DNA from: JAMWDF01 sp964645405
GTDB lineage: Bacteria > Ratteibacteria > UBA8468 > B48-G9 > DSTR01
DNA: 64,000 nucleotides
NCBI GenBank assembly: GCA_964645405.1
Contig: CAZYCA010000042.1
Coordinates: 274,874-338,873, forward strand
Reading direction: 5' to 3'
The notes beneath the pieces are model-generated. The model saw only the letters and a program-made list of their open reading frames with translations, did no database searches and was not told where the DNA came from. Shown here one piece after another: positions 25,955-34,915 of the stretch; the stretch's first letter is position 1; every line of letters starts with the position of its first letter. The translations under genes were made by a program, and so were the position numbers.

Positions 25955-26983
25955 ATGCTGGAAAAAATTGAGACAGAAGCCCAGCTGGAAGAACTTCTCA
26001 GTGAGCCGGATGAAAAGGTCATCAAAGTAATCTCTGAGATTTCCGGGGATATTCTTCTTTTAGGAGTCAGTGGAAAGATTGGCCCTTCCCTGGCGAAACT
26101 TCTTGTAAAATCCTGCCAGATAGCTGGTTGTAGAAAAAGAATTATCGGTGTGGCCCGGTTCAGCCAGCCTGCCATAAGGGATTTCTTACACCAATCAGGG
26201 GTGGAAATTATTACCTGTGACCTTCTGGAAGAAGAACAGGTAAAAAAGCTACCCCGGGTGGAAAATATTATTTACTTGGCCGGTATGAAATTCGGAACAA
26301 CTGAAAATCAACCCCTGAGCTGGGCTATGAATGTTTATCTGCCAGCTCTGGTAGCCAGTCATTTCCGTAACTCCAGAATAGTTGCCTTCTCCACAGGTAA
26401 TGTCTACCCGCTGGTTCCTGTCTCTTCTGGTGGCTGTAAGGAAACTGACCCGGTAGGACCTGTTGGTGAATATGCCCAGTCCTGCCTCGGAAGAGAAAGA
26501 ATTTTCCAGTATTTTTCCTGCAAGTACGGACTGGCTGGCTGCCTTATCCGGCTTAATTATGCTGTGGAATTACGTTATGGAGTGCTGGTAGATATAGCAT
26601 TGAAGGTTAAAGAAGGCCAGGCTATTCCTCTGACCACAGGTTATTTTAATGTTATCTGGCAGGGTGATGCCAACAGAGCAACTGTCCAGTGCCTGCGTCT
26701 TTGTCAATCACCGCTGAAGATTATTAATCTCACAGGTCCGGAAATAGTCTCTGTGCGCCAGGCAGCAAAACGTTTTGGAGAGCTTTTGGGGAAAAAACCA
26801 GTTTTTCAAGGTAAAGAGGCAGAAACAGCCTTACTTGCTGATGCCAGCAGGGCTATCTCCTTATTTGGATTACCACAGGTAACAGTGGAAAAGATGATTT
26901 ACTGGATAGCTGCCTGGATTTCCTCTGGCGGCAGAGTCTATAATAAACCCACTCATTTTGAAGTCCGAGATGGAAACTTTTAA
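25955..26983 (+). CDS. NAD-dependent epimerase/dehydratase-like protein
   Basis: The 342-residue protein is an extended short-chain dehydrogenase: a glycine-rich segment ILLLGVSGKIGPSLAKLL near residue 36, a NIIYLAGMKFG motif near 105, a serine-containing VAFSTGNVYP, and EYAQSCLGRERIFQYF, where the usual YxxxK tyrosine and lysine are replaced (YAQSCLG). The catalytic tyrosine is present but the lysine four residues on is not, so activity should be checked. It lies 3 nt after the HEAT-repeat gene. The role may be in nucleotide-sugar or sugar-acid metabolism for the adjacent secreted glycosidase cluster. Confidence 0.75.
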   Translation: MLEKIETEAQLEELLSEPDEKVIKVISEISGDILLLGVSGKIGPSLAKLLVKSCQIAGCRKRIIGVARFSQPAIRDFLHQSGVEIITCDLLEEEQVKKLPRVENIIYLAGMKFGTTENQPLSWAMNVYLPALVASHFRNSRIVAFSTGNVYPLVPVSSGGCKETDPVGPVGEYAQSCLGRERIFQYFSCKYGLAGCLIRLNYAVELRYGVLVDIALKVKEGQAIPLTTGYFNVIWQGDANRATVQCLRLCQSPLKIINLTGPEIVSVRQAAKRFGELLGKKPVFQGKEAETALLADASRAISLFGLPQVTVEKMIYWIAAWISSGGRVYNKPTHFEVRDGNF

Positions 26984-26996
26984 CAGAGGAGAATCA

Positions 26997-29900
26997 ATGA
27001 CCTGTACGCAAGCTGATATTTTCAAAAAATTTTCTCCTGCAGGCACTTTTCTGCAGATAGGGAAAAGCATTCTTTTCACCGCCTGCCTTTTTGTTTTTTC
27101 CGTTGGCGTCAGCAGCCAGCCTTCAGCCACAATGCTTGCTGCAAAAACCCTAACTGTCACTGAATCCTTCCGCGATAGAATCAGAGTGCTTTATCTGGCA
27201 AAAGGCGCTATGCACCAGCATTATTATGTTCTCAATTTCTTAGAAAGACATACCAATCTCCGCTTCATCTACCAGAGAGATTGCAACCCGGAACTTTCTG
27301 GTGATGATGAATCAGCTGCTATCACTGATGGAATCCTCTGGGATGATGCTTCCTTTCCTGCAAAGCTGAAAGAAAGAACAGAACGACTGAAAAACTATCT
27401 CTTAAGAAGACAGTTTGATTTCATCATCATGGAAAGCAGGAAGTTTCCACCGGAGATAGAAAAACTCCTGTTAGACTATGTAAGCAGTGGCGGCACCCTT
27501 GTGTGGCTGGGGGGGGCCACGGTAGAAGAGGGTTTGCTCTCCAGACTCTGCCCGTTTGTCTCCAGAAAGTCAGCCGCCGGCAAACAAAAAGAGCAGTCAT
27601 TGGAAATCCTTGAACCTGATTACCCTGTTTTCAGAAGTTTACCAGTTGAAGACATGCTAAAGAATCTCAGGCACAGCCCGGTGGAATTCAAAAAGGAAGT
27701 AATACCTTTCATCCAGACCCGTCCTGACCGCTACGCTATCTGGGGTCTGCTGAAAGTGGAAAAAGGTTTTGTCTGGGGATGTTCTTTTTCCCCCTTAATT
27801 CCCTGCCAGCATCCACTTGACAGGGAAACAGGTTTTGATAGCGACCTGCTCTGGGCTCACTTCTGGGAACAAACAGGACGGCTCTGGAAAAATTCACCCT
27901 GGCTCTGTCAGTTGCGTGTCATACCTTCTGCCAGAACAGTTTCTGCTGGTAGTGGAATGCAGATAGAAGTGGAGATTTCTGGCAATTTTTCTAAACCCTT
28001 AAGAGCTATTTTTTTCCTCCAGGATATTCGTGGAGAAAATCTTATCAGTCAATCGTTACTGGTAAAGCCACAAACGAAAAAAATCTCTCTTCCCTTCACG
28101 GTACCAGCCTGGGCACCTACAGGGACATATCTGGTGAAGGTAACTGCCTATTCCGGGGAAGAAGTAAGCCGGGCTTACAACCTGATAAAAATCAATGGTG
28201 CTGTCTCAGTAGAACTTACACCAGACCAGTATGGAATCAGTCCTGACCAGGAGATAACCTTCAGCTCCACAATCCTGTCTCAGAAGGACCATCTTCTGAA
28301 AGCCCACTGGTTTATTCTCAACCCATTTGGCCGCCTGGTCGCCTATCAGGAACAACCGGTGGCTGTTTTTCCTGAGACAAAAAATACTCTGACTTTCACC
28401 TGGAAAATGCCGGACTACGGTACAGAAGGCTGGGCATTTCGCACTGTCTTCCTCCTGGTTGATAATGCCGGGAAAAAATGGGCAGAGAAAGACTGCTGGT
28501 TCTGGCGTTACCAGCCCTGGACCATGAGAGAAAAATTTCTTTTCAGTAACTACTGGGCTGGCACCTCCGGAGTTCCTGCCGGCATGATGCCACTTTTTGT
28601 TAGATATCATAAAAGTGTCGGTTATAACGGCGGGCATACCTGGCAGGAACCATATTATTCCAGATTTAACATGCGTGCCTGGTACCAGTGGTCAGCCACC
28701 ATGATGGAAAAATTCACTAACGACTTCAAGACCCCGGACTTTTCCCACTTGAAGGAAACTGCCGAAAATGCTTTCCACCGCACCCACAAAACAGCTGCTT
28801 TCGTCATTCAGGATTTTGGAGAAGAAACAGGTTTCTACTATCACTGGAGTAACAATCCTTTCGGTAGAACCTGGCTGGAAGAAAAAGATATTCCTGAAGG
28901 GGCACATAAGTTTTTTCAGTTGTATCTAAGAGAAAAATATACCGATATTACCAGACTGAATACCGAGTGGCAAACCCAGTATAAGGACTTCTCTGAGGTG
29001 CGGTTTAACCCGGTGTACGGATATCCTTCTGGCTGGTTATTTGTCAAGCCACCCAGCAGTGTCCCGGAAAATATTGCTCCAGTCCTGGATACCCATGGAT
29101 TTTTCTTCTGGTACACCAGAAAAGTAGCCCAAACCATTACTGAAAATTTGCAGCAGTTGAACCCTGTTTCTGACTGGGGAATGAGTTTTTCTCTAACCTT
29201 CAATCTTTTCAGTCCCATACCCATGACCATGGTTCATCCTGTCTACCACGCCAGCGTTCTTGCTCCCTGGCACGATAAAGCCCTGGCCAGGTCAAAAAAT
29301 GGTTCCACCCCCTTGTTCAGTTTTCACTGGGGATTTGATGAAGACAGACGTGTCTGGGGACAATTCTGGAATCACAGTCTGGCTGCTTTGTCTACTTTCA
29401 TTTCCAACTGGGGTTCCCAGTTCCATTGTGATTTGACTCATTCCCGTTCCACTATCATGCTGAAAAGACTTCTGGCAAAACTCAGACCCAGAGAACAGTT
29501 TTTCCTGAATTGCTACCCTGTAGAAGACTTTGATGTCGGAATCTACCACCCTGATCTGGACTGGCAAACAGTGCACAGCCGACCCAATTTTTTTCTCCGT
29601 TCTCCTGGCCCGGAAGCCTGCAATATGGGTCAGCTCGGGTTCAAACCGACCGGTACCGGCTGGCTGGGTGGCCCTGAGTTTCAAATCTACAATGTCCTTA
29701 ATGCTTCCGGTTATGTTGCCCGTTTTATTACGGAAGAACAAATTCCGCATTGCCGGGTGATTGTTGTTCCCTGGGTAGAGACCATGCCGGAAACTGCTGC
29801 TTTTAAGCTGCGAGATTTTGTCCAATCAGGTGGATTACTTATTACCATGCCTGTTCTGGCAACTCATAACGGCTATGGTCGTCCACACCAGGTTGTTCCA

Positions 29901-31517
29901 GGATTCCCTTTGAACGAAGTCTGTGGTTTTACCACTGATACAAAACTTATCGGCCAACGTTGTGTTCTTAACCTTGCCAGTTGCATTTCCACCAACTGGC
30001 GTTTCTCTCCCAGACCAGGATCAGAACCCTGCTATCTCTGGAGCTTTGGACATCAGAAGATTCTTGGTTTAGCCCCGGATAGCCAGGTTCCTTTAAAATT
30101 ATACGACGGTAACCCGGCAATAATTCTTCATCCTTATGGCCAGGGTAGAGCTATCCACCTTAACATGGCTACTTTTGACCATTTTTCTCAGTATGAATTC
30201 AGTCCCTTCCAGGCAGAAAGCCTGAGACAACTTTTTGACAATCTGGTGCAACTTCAGGGCATCAGTCCCTTTCTCCGGGTGGAGAACCCGCTTTTATACG
30301 GACAGGCTGTACATGACTGGGTTCTGTATCATTACCGGCTGAAAGATAGTCCGGTCAGGGTGCTGGCTATCTTCAGTGACAGGACCAGCCCAACAACAAC
30401 AGCAGAAATAGTTTTGCGGGACAGGGTAGAACAGGTGATAGACATCCTCAATAACCAGCGCCTGCCGTTAAAGGAACGTTCTGCCAGACTTACCACTGAA
30501 GAAACAGACCCTTTTGCTTTCACTAAGTCTGTCCGGGCAACTCTGCCTTCAGGTTTTTGCTTCCCGGTAAAACTGGAACCAGCTGAGGTAGCATTCTTTG
30601 CCTTTATCCCTTTCAAAACGATGCCCCTGAAAGCCAATCTGGAGAAACCTGTCCTCCTGGCCGGAAAGGATTATCTGAAGATAACTGTAGAAGTAACTGA
30701 TGAGAAAGGAAACCTTGCTTCTGATGCCAGGCCTGTTCATGTGGACATTGAAGGACCAGATGGCCAGATTCTTCCGGAAATGTGCCGTCGTCTAAGTGTG
30801 AAAGGGAAAAAAGTCATTCTGCTGCCACTTCCTCTTGATAGTCCTGAGGGCACCTGGACACTTAAAATCACTGATGTTGTTTCGGGGCTGCAGAGAAGGC
30901 TTTTCCCCCGTATTCATTCCCGCCAGTACCCTGCTGTTAATGACATTTTTTATCCTTCAGCCGAGCCCAGCCGTATTGACATAAGCGATACGGAATTCTG
31001 CCATCTTCTGGAAACATTGAAAGACCTTTATCTCAAAGGTGCTACCCGTGATAAGGTCGCTCTGAGTTACTACTGTCTGGAAAGTGATATCAGCAGGCAC
31101 CGCATTATGCAACTTCTTCTGGAAACCGACTGGCTGGAAAAAACCGCTGCTTTAAAGAAACATCTTTCCACCGGCCACACAGTAATCCTTCTCGGAGAAG
31201 ACCTGGGTATTGACCCTGTGAGTCAACTTCCTCTGGAAACACTGCGAGAGACTAAAGATGACCCGTCAGTGGACGCCGCTGCCGGAGGTAAATTACCACG
31301 TGGTTTTAGTGCCAATATTCTTCCTGCCTTAGAACAGGTAACCGGGATAAGAAATCTTTACTCCAGGTTAAAAAAGGAAGGCTGTCTTCTTCCTGTGGGC
31401 AGAGGAAGGATTTATCTGGATTTAACCTCCTTTGATGAAGCCGGACAGGAAAACAGTCTTTTCTTGCTTCATCACCACCGCTGGCTGCAAAACTTACCTC
31501 AGATTCTGAAAAAATGA
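26997..31517 (+). CDS. Very large secreted GH42/beta-galactosidase-like protein
   Basis: The 1,506-residue protein has a long N-terminal stretch with a hydrophobic signal-like segment (ILFTACLFVFSVGVSSQ). A ThuA/amidotransferase-like domain follows (VLYLAKGAMHQHYYVLNFLE ... LDYVSSGGTLVWLGG), then Ig-like strands (about 330-520). A GH42-like TIM-barrel region spans about 560-850 (REKYTDITRLNTEWQTQYKDF). A second amidotransferase-like trimerisation domain (VIVVPWVETMPETAAFKLRDF, SGGLLITMP) and C-terminal beta domains complete it. GAGGAG before ATG 26997 fixes the start. The usual GH42 acid/base Asn-Glu pair is not obvious; FVIQDFGEETGFYY is the nearest candidate. It is probably an exo-acting glycosidase or a degenerate relative. 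Confidence 0.72.
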   Translation: MTCTQADIFKKFSPAGTFLQIGKSILFTACLFVFSVGVSSQPSATMLAAKTLTVTESFRDRIRVLYLAKGAMHQHYYVLNFLERHTNLRFIYQRDCNPELSGDDESAAITDGILWDDASFPAKLKERTERLKNYLLRRQFDFIIMESRKFPPEIEKLLLDYVSSGGTLVWLGGATVEEGLLSRLCPFVSRKSAAGKQKEQSLEILEPDYPVFRSLPVEDMLKNLRHSPVEFKKEVIPFIQTRPDRYAIWGLLKVEKGFVWGCSFSPLIPCQHPLDRETGFDSDLLWAHFWEQTGRLWKNSPWLCQLRVIPSARTVSAGSGMQIEVEISGNFSKPLRAIFFLQDIRGENLISQSLLVKPQTKKISLPFTVPAWAPTGTYLVKVTAYSGEEVSRAYNLIKINGAVSVELTPDQYGISPDQEITFSSTILSQKDHLLKAHWFILNPFGRLVAYQEQPVAVFPETKNTLTFTWKMPDYGTEGWAFRTVFLLVDNAGKKWAEKDCWFWRYQPWTMREKFLFSNYWAGTSGVPAGMMPLFVRYHKSVGYNGGHTWQEPYYSRFNMRAWYQWSATMMEKFTNDFKTPDFSHLKETAENAFHRTHKTAAFVIQDFGEETGFYYHWSNNPFGRTWLEEKDIPEGAHKFFQLYLREKYTDITRLNTEWQTQYKDFSEVRFNPVYGYPSGWLFVKPPSSVPENIAPVLDTHGFFFWYTRKVAQTITENLQQLNPVSDWGMSFSLTFNLFSPIPMTMVHPVYHASVLAPWHDKALARSKNGSTPLFSFHWGFDEDRRVWGQFWNHSLAALSTFISNWGSQFHCDLTHSRSTIMLKRLLAKLRPREQFFLNCYPVEDFDVGIYHPDLDWQTVHSRPNFFLRSPGPEACNMGQLGFKPTGTGWLGGPEFQIYNVLNASGYVARFITEEQIPHCRVIVVPWVETMPETAAFKLRDFVQSGGLLITMPVLATHNGYGRPHQVVPGFPLNEVCGFTTDTKLIGQRCVLNLASCISTNWRFSPRPGSEPCYLWSFGHQKILGLAPDSQVPLKLYDGNPAIILHPYGQGRAIHLNMATFDHFSQYEFSPFQAESLRQLFDNLVQLQGISPFLRVENPLLYGQAVHDWVLYHYRLKDSPVRVLAIFSDRTSPTTTAEIVLRDRVEQVIDILNNQRLPLKERSARLTTEETDPFAFTKSVRATLPSGFCFPVKLEPAEVAFFAFIPFKTMPLKANLEKPVLLAGKDYLKITVEVTDEKGNLASDARPVHVDIEGPDGQILPEMCRRLSVKGKKVILLPLPLDSPEGTWTLKITDVVSGLQRRLFPRIHSRQYPAVNDIFYPSAEPSRIDISDTEFCHLLETLKDLYLKGATRDKVALSYYCLESDISRHRIMQLLLETDWLEKTAALKKHLSTGHTVILLGEDLGIDPVSQLPLETLRETKDDPSVDAAAGGKLPRGFSANILPALEQVTGIRNLYSRLKKEGCLLPVGRGRIYLDLTSFDEAGQENSLFLLHHHRWLQNLPQILKK

Positions 31518-31529
31518 TAAAATAAATGC

Positions 31530-33161
31530 ATGAGAAGATTGTGCCTGATTTTCTTTTTGTTCAGTCTCACTGTAGTAGCCGTGGATATTAAAAAACTTCC
31601 TGAGGAAGAACAGTCTTTAGCCAGCACAGTTGACCCCTGGGGTCTGGCTTTCAGTGACCAGCTGGCTCGTTTCACCTCCTATTTTGAAAGTTACCCTGAG
31701 GCAGAATTTCTGGCAGGTGTCACCCATAATCTGGTTAAACTCTGGCCAAATAAGTACTGGTTCCGCGGTATGGTTTTAGGACCTGGAAAAGTCCACCAGA
31801 CTGCCAGACTCTGGGCTGTACCTGATTCTACCGTTAGTTTTCAGGTGGTTATCCTTCCGCGTACAGGTGCTCAGCAGGCCAGATACCGGGTGGTAGCCAC
31901 TGCTGGTGTGCCTGTCTCTATCTTCAGAGAGATATTCGTTACCCTGGACAACCCCCCTTATCCCCGGTTCCAGAGCCAGCAATGGCCTGACCCTCTTCTG
32001 TTAGAAAACTCCTGCGAACTTTCCGGTACACAGGCAGGTGTCTTCCTCATAGAGTTAAAAATCCCGACTGGAGAAACAAGACAACGGCTCACCTGCGATA
32101 TACGGGTCTCTGGAGACCGGGGACAACCGGTAAGGTTTTCCGTACCTGTGGAAGTAGTAAAGCTAAGGATACAACCCAAGGATTTCCCTCTGGTAGCCTG
32201 GTTCTCCCGGGAAAGACTCTCGGAAGTTCAATTTCAGGAGATGTGCAGTCTTGCGCTGGAACACCATCTGCAAGTCTTCTGTCAGGAATACCTTGCCAGT
32301 CTCTGGGTAGAACCGCAAAAGTTTGAACAGTTCATCCGTTTCCTGATGTCTAAAGGACAGCGGTACTTCCAGATACACAGGGTTGACCAGGCACTTTATG
32401 ATTTCTTGAAAGAGAGAAACTGGCTTTCTTACTTTCTGGTTTACAGCAATGTTGATGAACCTTCTGAAGAAACATTTGTCAACAAGAACATTCCCTTTGC
32501 AGAGAATTTCCGCCGCCAGTTCCCTGGACTGCGCATCTTTCTGGCTTCTGAGTATCATCCTCAGATGGAAAAAGGTTGTGACATCTGGCTCACAGACCTG
32601 TCCAGCAGCCGGTATGACCCGAGTAACTTTGAATTACCGGAAAAACCGCTTTTGTGGCATTATTACTGCCATTTGCCCATCAATTTTCAAATGCGGGCAC
32701 CACTGGTACAGGCCCCTAATATGCTGATTGATAACCCTGCCTTAGAACACAGGATTGCTCTGTGGATGTCCTGGTACTTCCGTGCAAAGGGTGTTTTCAT
32801 CTGGGCTGGTAACCGGGAATGGAATACCCTCAAAGATTTCTGGCAGACTGGAAGTCTTAACGTCCAGCCTTACAAATATCCTTATGGTGGTATCCACCAC
32901 GGGAATGGCTTTCTTGTTTACCCGCCAGTTACCCCGGAAGGACAGGTTTTACCATCACTGCGGCTGAAAATACTGCGTGATGGTATGGAAGATATTGCCA
33001 TCCTTACGGCAATTGAAAAAAACTATGCAAGACAGTTTAAGAATACCCTTTCACCTGTGCCTGACGTTTTTGTCCACCCTCACTACTATGACCATCTCCC
33101 GGAAAAACTTCTGCAACACCGTGATTACCTTCTCGCACAGCTGAGAAAGTTAGGACTGTAA
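31530..33161 (+). CDS. Secreted DUF4091-type protein
   Basis: The 543-residue protein has a signal peptide (LCLIFFLFSLTVVAV), a beta-rich N-terminal half and a C-terminal alpha/beta part ending with LRLKILRDGMEDIAILTAIE. That last segment is the conserved RDG-x-E-D tail of DUF4091, a family linked to glycoside hydrolases. A Glu in YSNVDEPSEETF near residue 310 and the tryptophan-rich GVFIWAGNREWNTLKDFW are plausible sugar-site residues. It starts 12 nt after the GH42-like gene; TAAAAT lies 6 nt before the ATG, and no ribosome site is seen. Catalytic activity of the family is not established here. Confidence 0.72.
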   Translation: MRRLCLIFFLFSLTVVAVDIKKLPEEEQSLASTVDPWGLAFSDQLARFTSYFESYPEAEFLAGVTHNLVKLWPNKYWFRGMVLGPGKVHQTARLWAVPDSTVSFQVVILPRTGAQQARYRVVATAGVPVSIFREIFVTLDNPPYPRFQSQQWPDPLLLENSCELSGTQAGVFLIELKIPTGETRQRLTCDIRVSGDRGQPVRFSVPVEVVKLRIQPKDFPLVAWFSRERLSEVQFQEMCSLALEHHLQVFCQEYLASLWVEPQKFEQFIRFLMSKGQRYFQIHRVDQALYDFLKERNWLSYFLVYSNVDEPSEETFVNKNIPFAENFRRQFPGLRIFLASEYHPQMEKGCDIWLTDLSSSRYDPSNFELPEKPLLWHYYCHLPINFQMRAPLVQAPNMLIDNPALEHRIALWMSWYFRAKGVFIWAGNREWNTLKDFWQTGSLNVQPYKYPYGGIHHGNGFLVYPPVTPEGQVLPSLRLKILRDGMEDIAILTAIEKNYARQFKNTLSPVPDVFVHPHYYDHLPEKLLQHRDYLLAQLRKLGL

Positions 33162-33166
33162 AAAAA

Positions 33167-34570
33167 ATGAAGAAAAAATATCTCCTGGTAGTGTTATGTT
33201 TCTTGCTCTTTACTCTTACCGGCTGTGTAAATTTGAACCTGTCCCGGCCGGCACGGGAAGAGACTGCGATTTTTCTTGAGAGAAATGATGCTGTCTTTTC
33301 CCCAGAAGGCAGCGTCCTGCCCGGGAAAGTCGCTTTTTCTCCTGATGGCCAGTTTTATGCCAGAGAACTGGAACCTGTGAATGAAGGCGTGATAGGAATT
33401 TTTAACAACAGTGATAACACTTTACTTCTCCGCATTAAAGCTCAGAAGACTAATAATGATTTAAAGGGTCTGGCGTGGTCTGCTGATAGTAAACTTCTGG
33501 CTGTAATGTACCACGGGGGAGACCCGGATGGTATCAGCATATATCTGGCTGAAACCGGGGATTTACTCAGACATATATCTATTGACCGACATTATCACTT
33601 TCTGGCTTTTGGCAAACAAAACCACATTCTTCACCTGGCTGTTTCTCTTCAGGACCCGGTAGAAACAATCTGCCTGAGAAAAGACAAGTTTACCAGTTTC
33701 TGCGGGGTTAACCTACCCTGGATTAACTACGGCTGGGATGTAGGTCGCCATCCCTGGAACGGGAAACATGGAGGTTTTGCTACCAATCGCAGCCGGCTGT
33801 TTGAGGATTTTTCTCTTCTGGCTAAACATCAGGTAAAGGTAGTCAGGGTGTTTATTTTCTGCGATTTACGTAGTGGCTTCTTTTTTAATCTTCAAGGAGA
33901 ACCAGTTGCCCTGGATAACTATGTTATGACTGACTTTCAAACACTTTTAGATGTCGCCAGCTCTACCGGTCTGAAGCTCATCCCGGTCCTCTTTGACTAT
34001 ACCATTGCTGACGGCAGGGAAAGCGAAAATGGAATCAAGGTTGGTGAATATCCCTCTTTCCTTGAGGACCCTATCCGGAGAAGGAAACTTCTCGCAGTTT
34101 TAGCTCCTTTTTTCCACAGGTTCGGGCAGCATCCCGGGATTCTGGCGTGGGATATTTTTAATGAACCTGACAATATTGTCCTGGTAAGTGAAGCAGACAT
34201 TGATTGTTTTCTGACAGAAACAGTTTCCTTTCTTAAAAAATTAGCACCAAAGGCTGCTGTGACCATTGGCGGCAAGAACATAGAAAGCTTCTCCAGATGG
34301 AAATATTTACCTGTTGATTTCTTGCAGTTTCACCATTTCTCTTCCAGTGAAAACTTACCCCGGATAGACAGGAGAAAACAGGTTTTTCTTCCTGCTTTAC
34401 CGGTGTTAATCGGAGAATGTTCGCCTTCCACAGTTGTTTCTCAACTGCAGGCAGCCTGGGAAGCAGGCTATGAGGGTTGTCTTTTCTGGAGTTTAAATGA
34501 TATACTGGAAGAAAATGAATCTTTGCGTTCTCAACTACCCTTTTATCAGGCCTGGGTAAGCGTGCATTAA
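33167..34570 (+). CDS. Lipoprotein with GH5-like (cellulase-type) catalytic domain
   Basis: The 467-residue protein has a lipoprotein signal ending in LTGC (Cys20), so it is membrane-anchored outside the cytoplasm. Residues about 45-165 contain WD40/PD40-like strands (KVAFSPDGQFYARELEP, KGLAWSADSKLLAVMYHGG), half a beta-propeller at most. A clan GH-A TIM barrel follows from about 180. The acid/base is probably Glu333 in IFNEPDN and the nucleophile Glu417 in LIGECSPS, as in GH5 endoglycanases or mannanases. It follows the DUF4091 gene after 5 nt. Substrate is not deducible; beta-mannan or glucan is a reasonable guess given the GH130-like gene elsewhere in the window. Confidence 0.78.
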   Translation: MKKKYLLVVLCFLLFTLTGCVNLNLSRPAREETAIFLERNDAVFSPEGSVLPGKVAFSPDGQFYARELEPVNEGVIGIFNNSDNTLLLRIKAQKTNNDLKGLAWSADSKLLAVMYHGGDPDGISIYLAETGDLLRHISIDRHYHFLAFGKQNHILHLAVSLQDPVETICLRKDKFTSFCGVNLPWINYGWDVGRHPWNGKHGGFATNRSRLFEDFSLLAKHQVKVVRVFIFCDLRSGFFFNLQGEPVALDNYVMTDFQTLLDVASSTGLKLIPVLFDYTIADGRESENGIKVGEYPSFLEDPIRRRKLLAVLAPFFHRFGQHPGILAWDIFNEPDNIVLVSEADIDCFLTETVSFLKKLAPKAAVTIGGKNIESFSRWKYLPVDFLQFHHFSSSENLPRIDRRKQVFLPALPVLIGECSPSTVVSQLQAAWEAGYEGCLFWSLNDILEENESLRSQLPFYQAWVSVH

Positions 34571-34587
34571 TACTGAAAGGAGAAGAC

Positions 34588-34914
34588 ATGGAAGAAAAAG
34601 ACATAAAGGAAGGAAAACCTGTAGCCTGGATGTCTTATGTGTCAGTACTTTTTCTTGTGCCCCTCCTTTCCCAGAAGGAAAATCCTTACTGTAAATTTCA
34701 TGTTAAACAGGGGATAGTTCTTTTTATTGTTAGCTTTATCTGGGCAGCTGCCAGTGGTGTCCTTGCCTGGCTTCCGGTTGTCGGAATGCTTACCATCCAG
34801 ATTGGTTGGTTGCTGCTGCTGGTTCTCTCTATCATCGGTATTGTCAATGCACTTTCCGGCAAGACTGAGAAATTGCCCCTCATTGGCCAGTATGCTGAGA
34901 AACTTAACTTTTGA
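34588..34914 (+). CDS. Small multi-span membrane protein (DUF4870/Tic20-like)
   Basis: The 108-residue protein has a hydrophilic head (MEEKDIKEGKPVAW) and three to four hydrophobic segments (SYVSVLFLVPLL, GIVLFIVSFIWAAASGVLAW, MLTIQIGWLLLLVLSIIGIV). NPYCKFHVKQGIVLF near residue 32 (FHxxQ) is the hallmark of the DUF4870/Tic20-like family, common small inner-membrane proteins of unknown role. AAGGAG precedes the ATG. It ends 1 nt before the convergent mutL stop. No functional link with the glycosidases upstream is evident beyond shared direction. Confidence 0.75.
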   Translation: MEEKDIKEGKPVAWMSYVSVLFLVPLLSQKENPYCKFHVKQGIVLFIVSFIWAAASGVLAWLPVVGMLTIQIGWLLLLVLSIIGIVNALSGKTEKLPLIGQYAEKLNF

Positions 34915-34915
34915 A

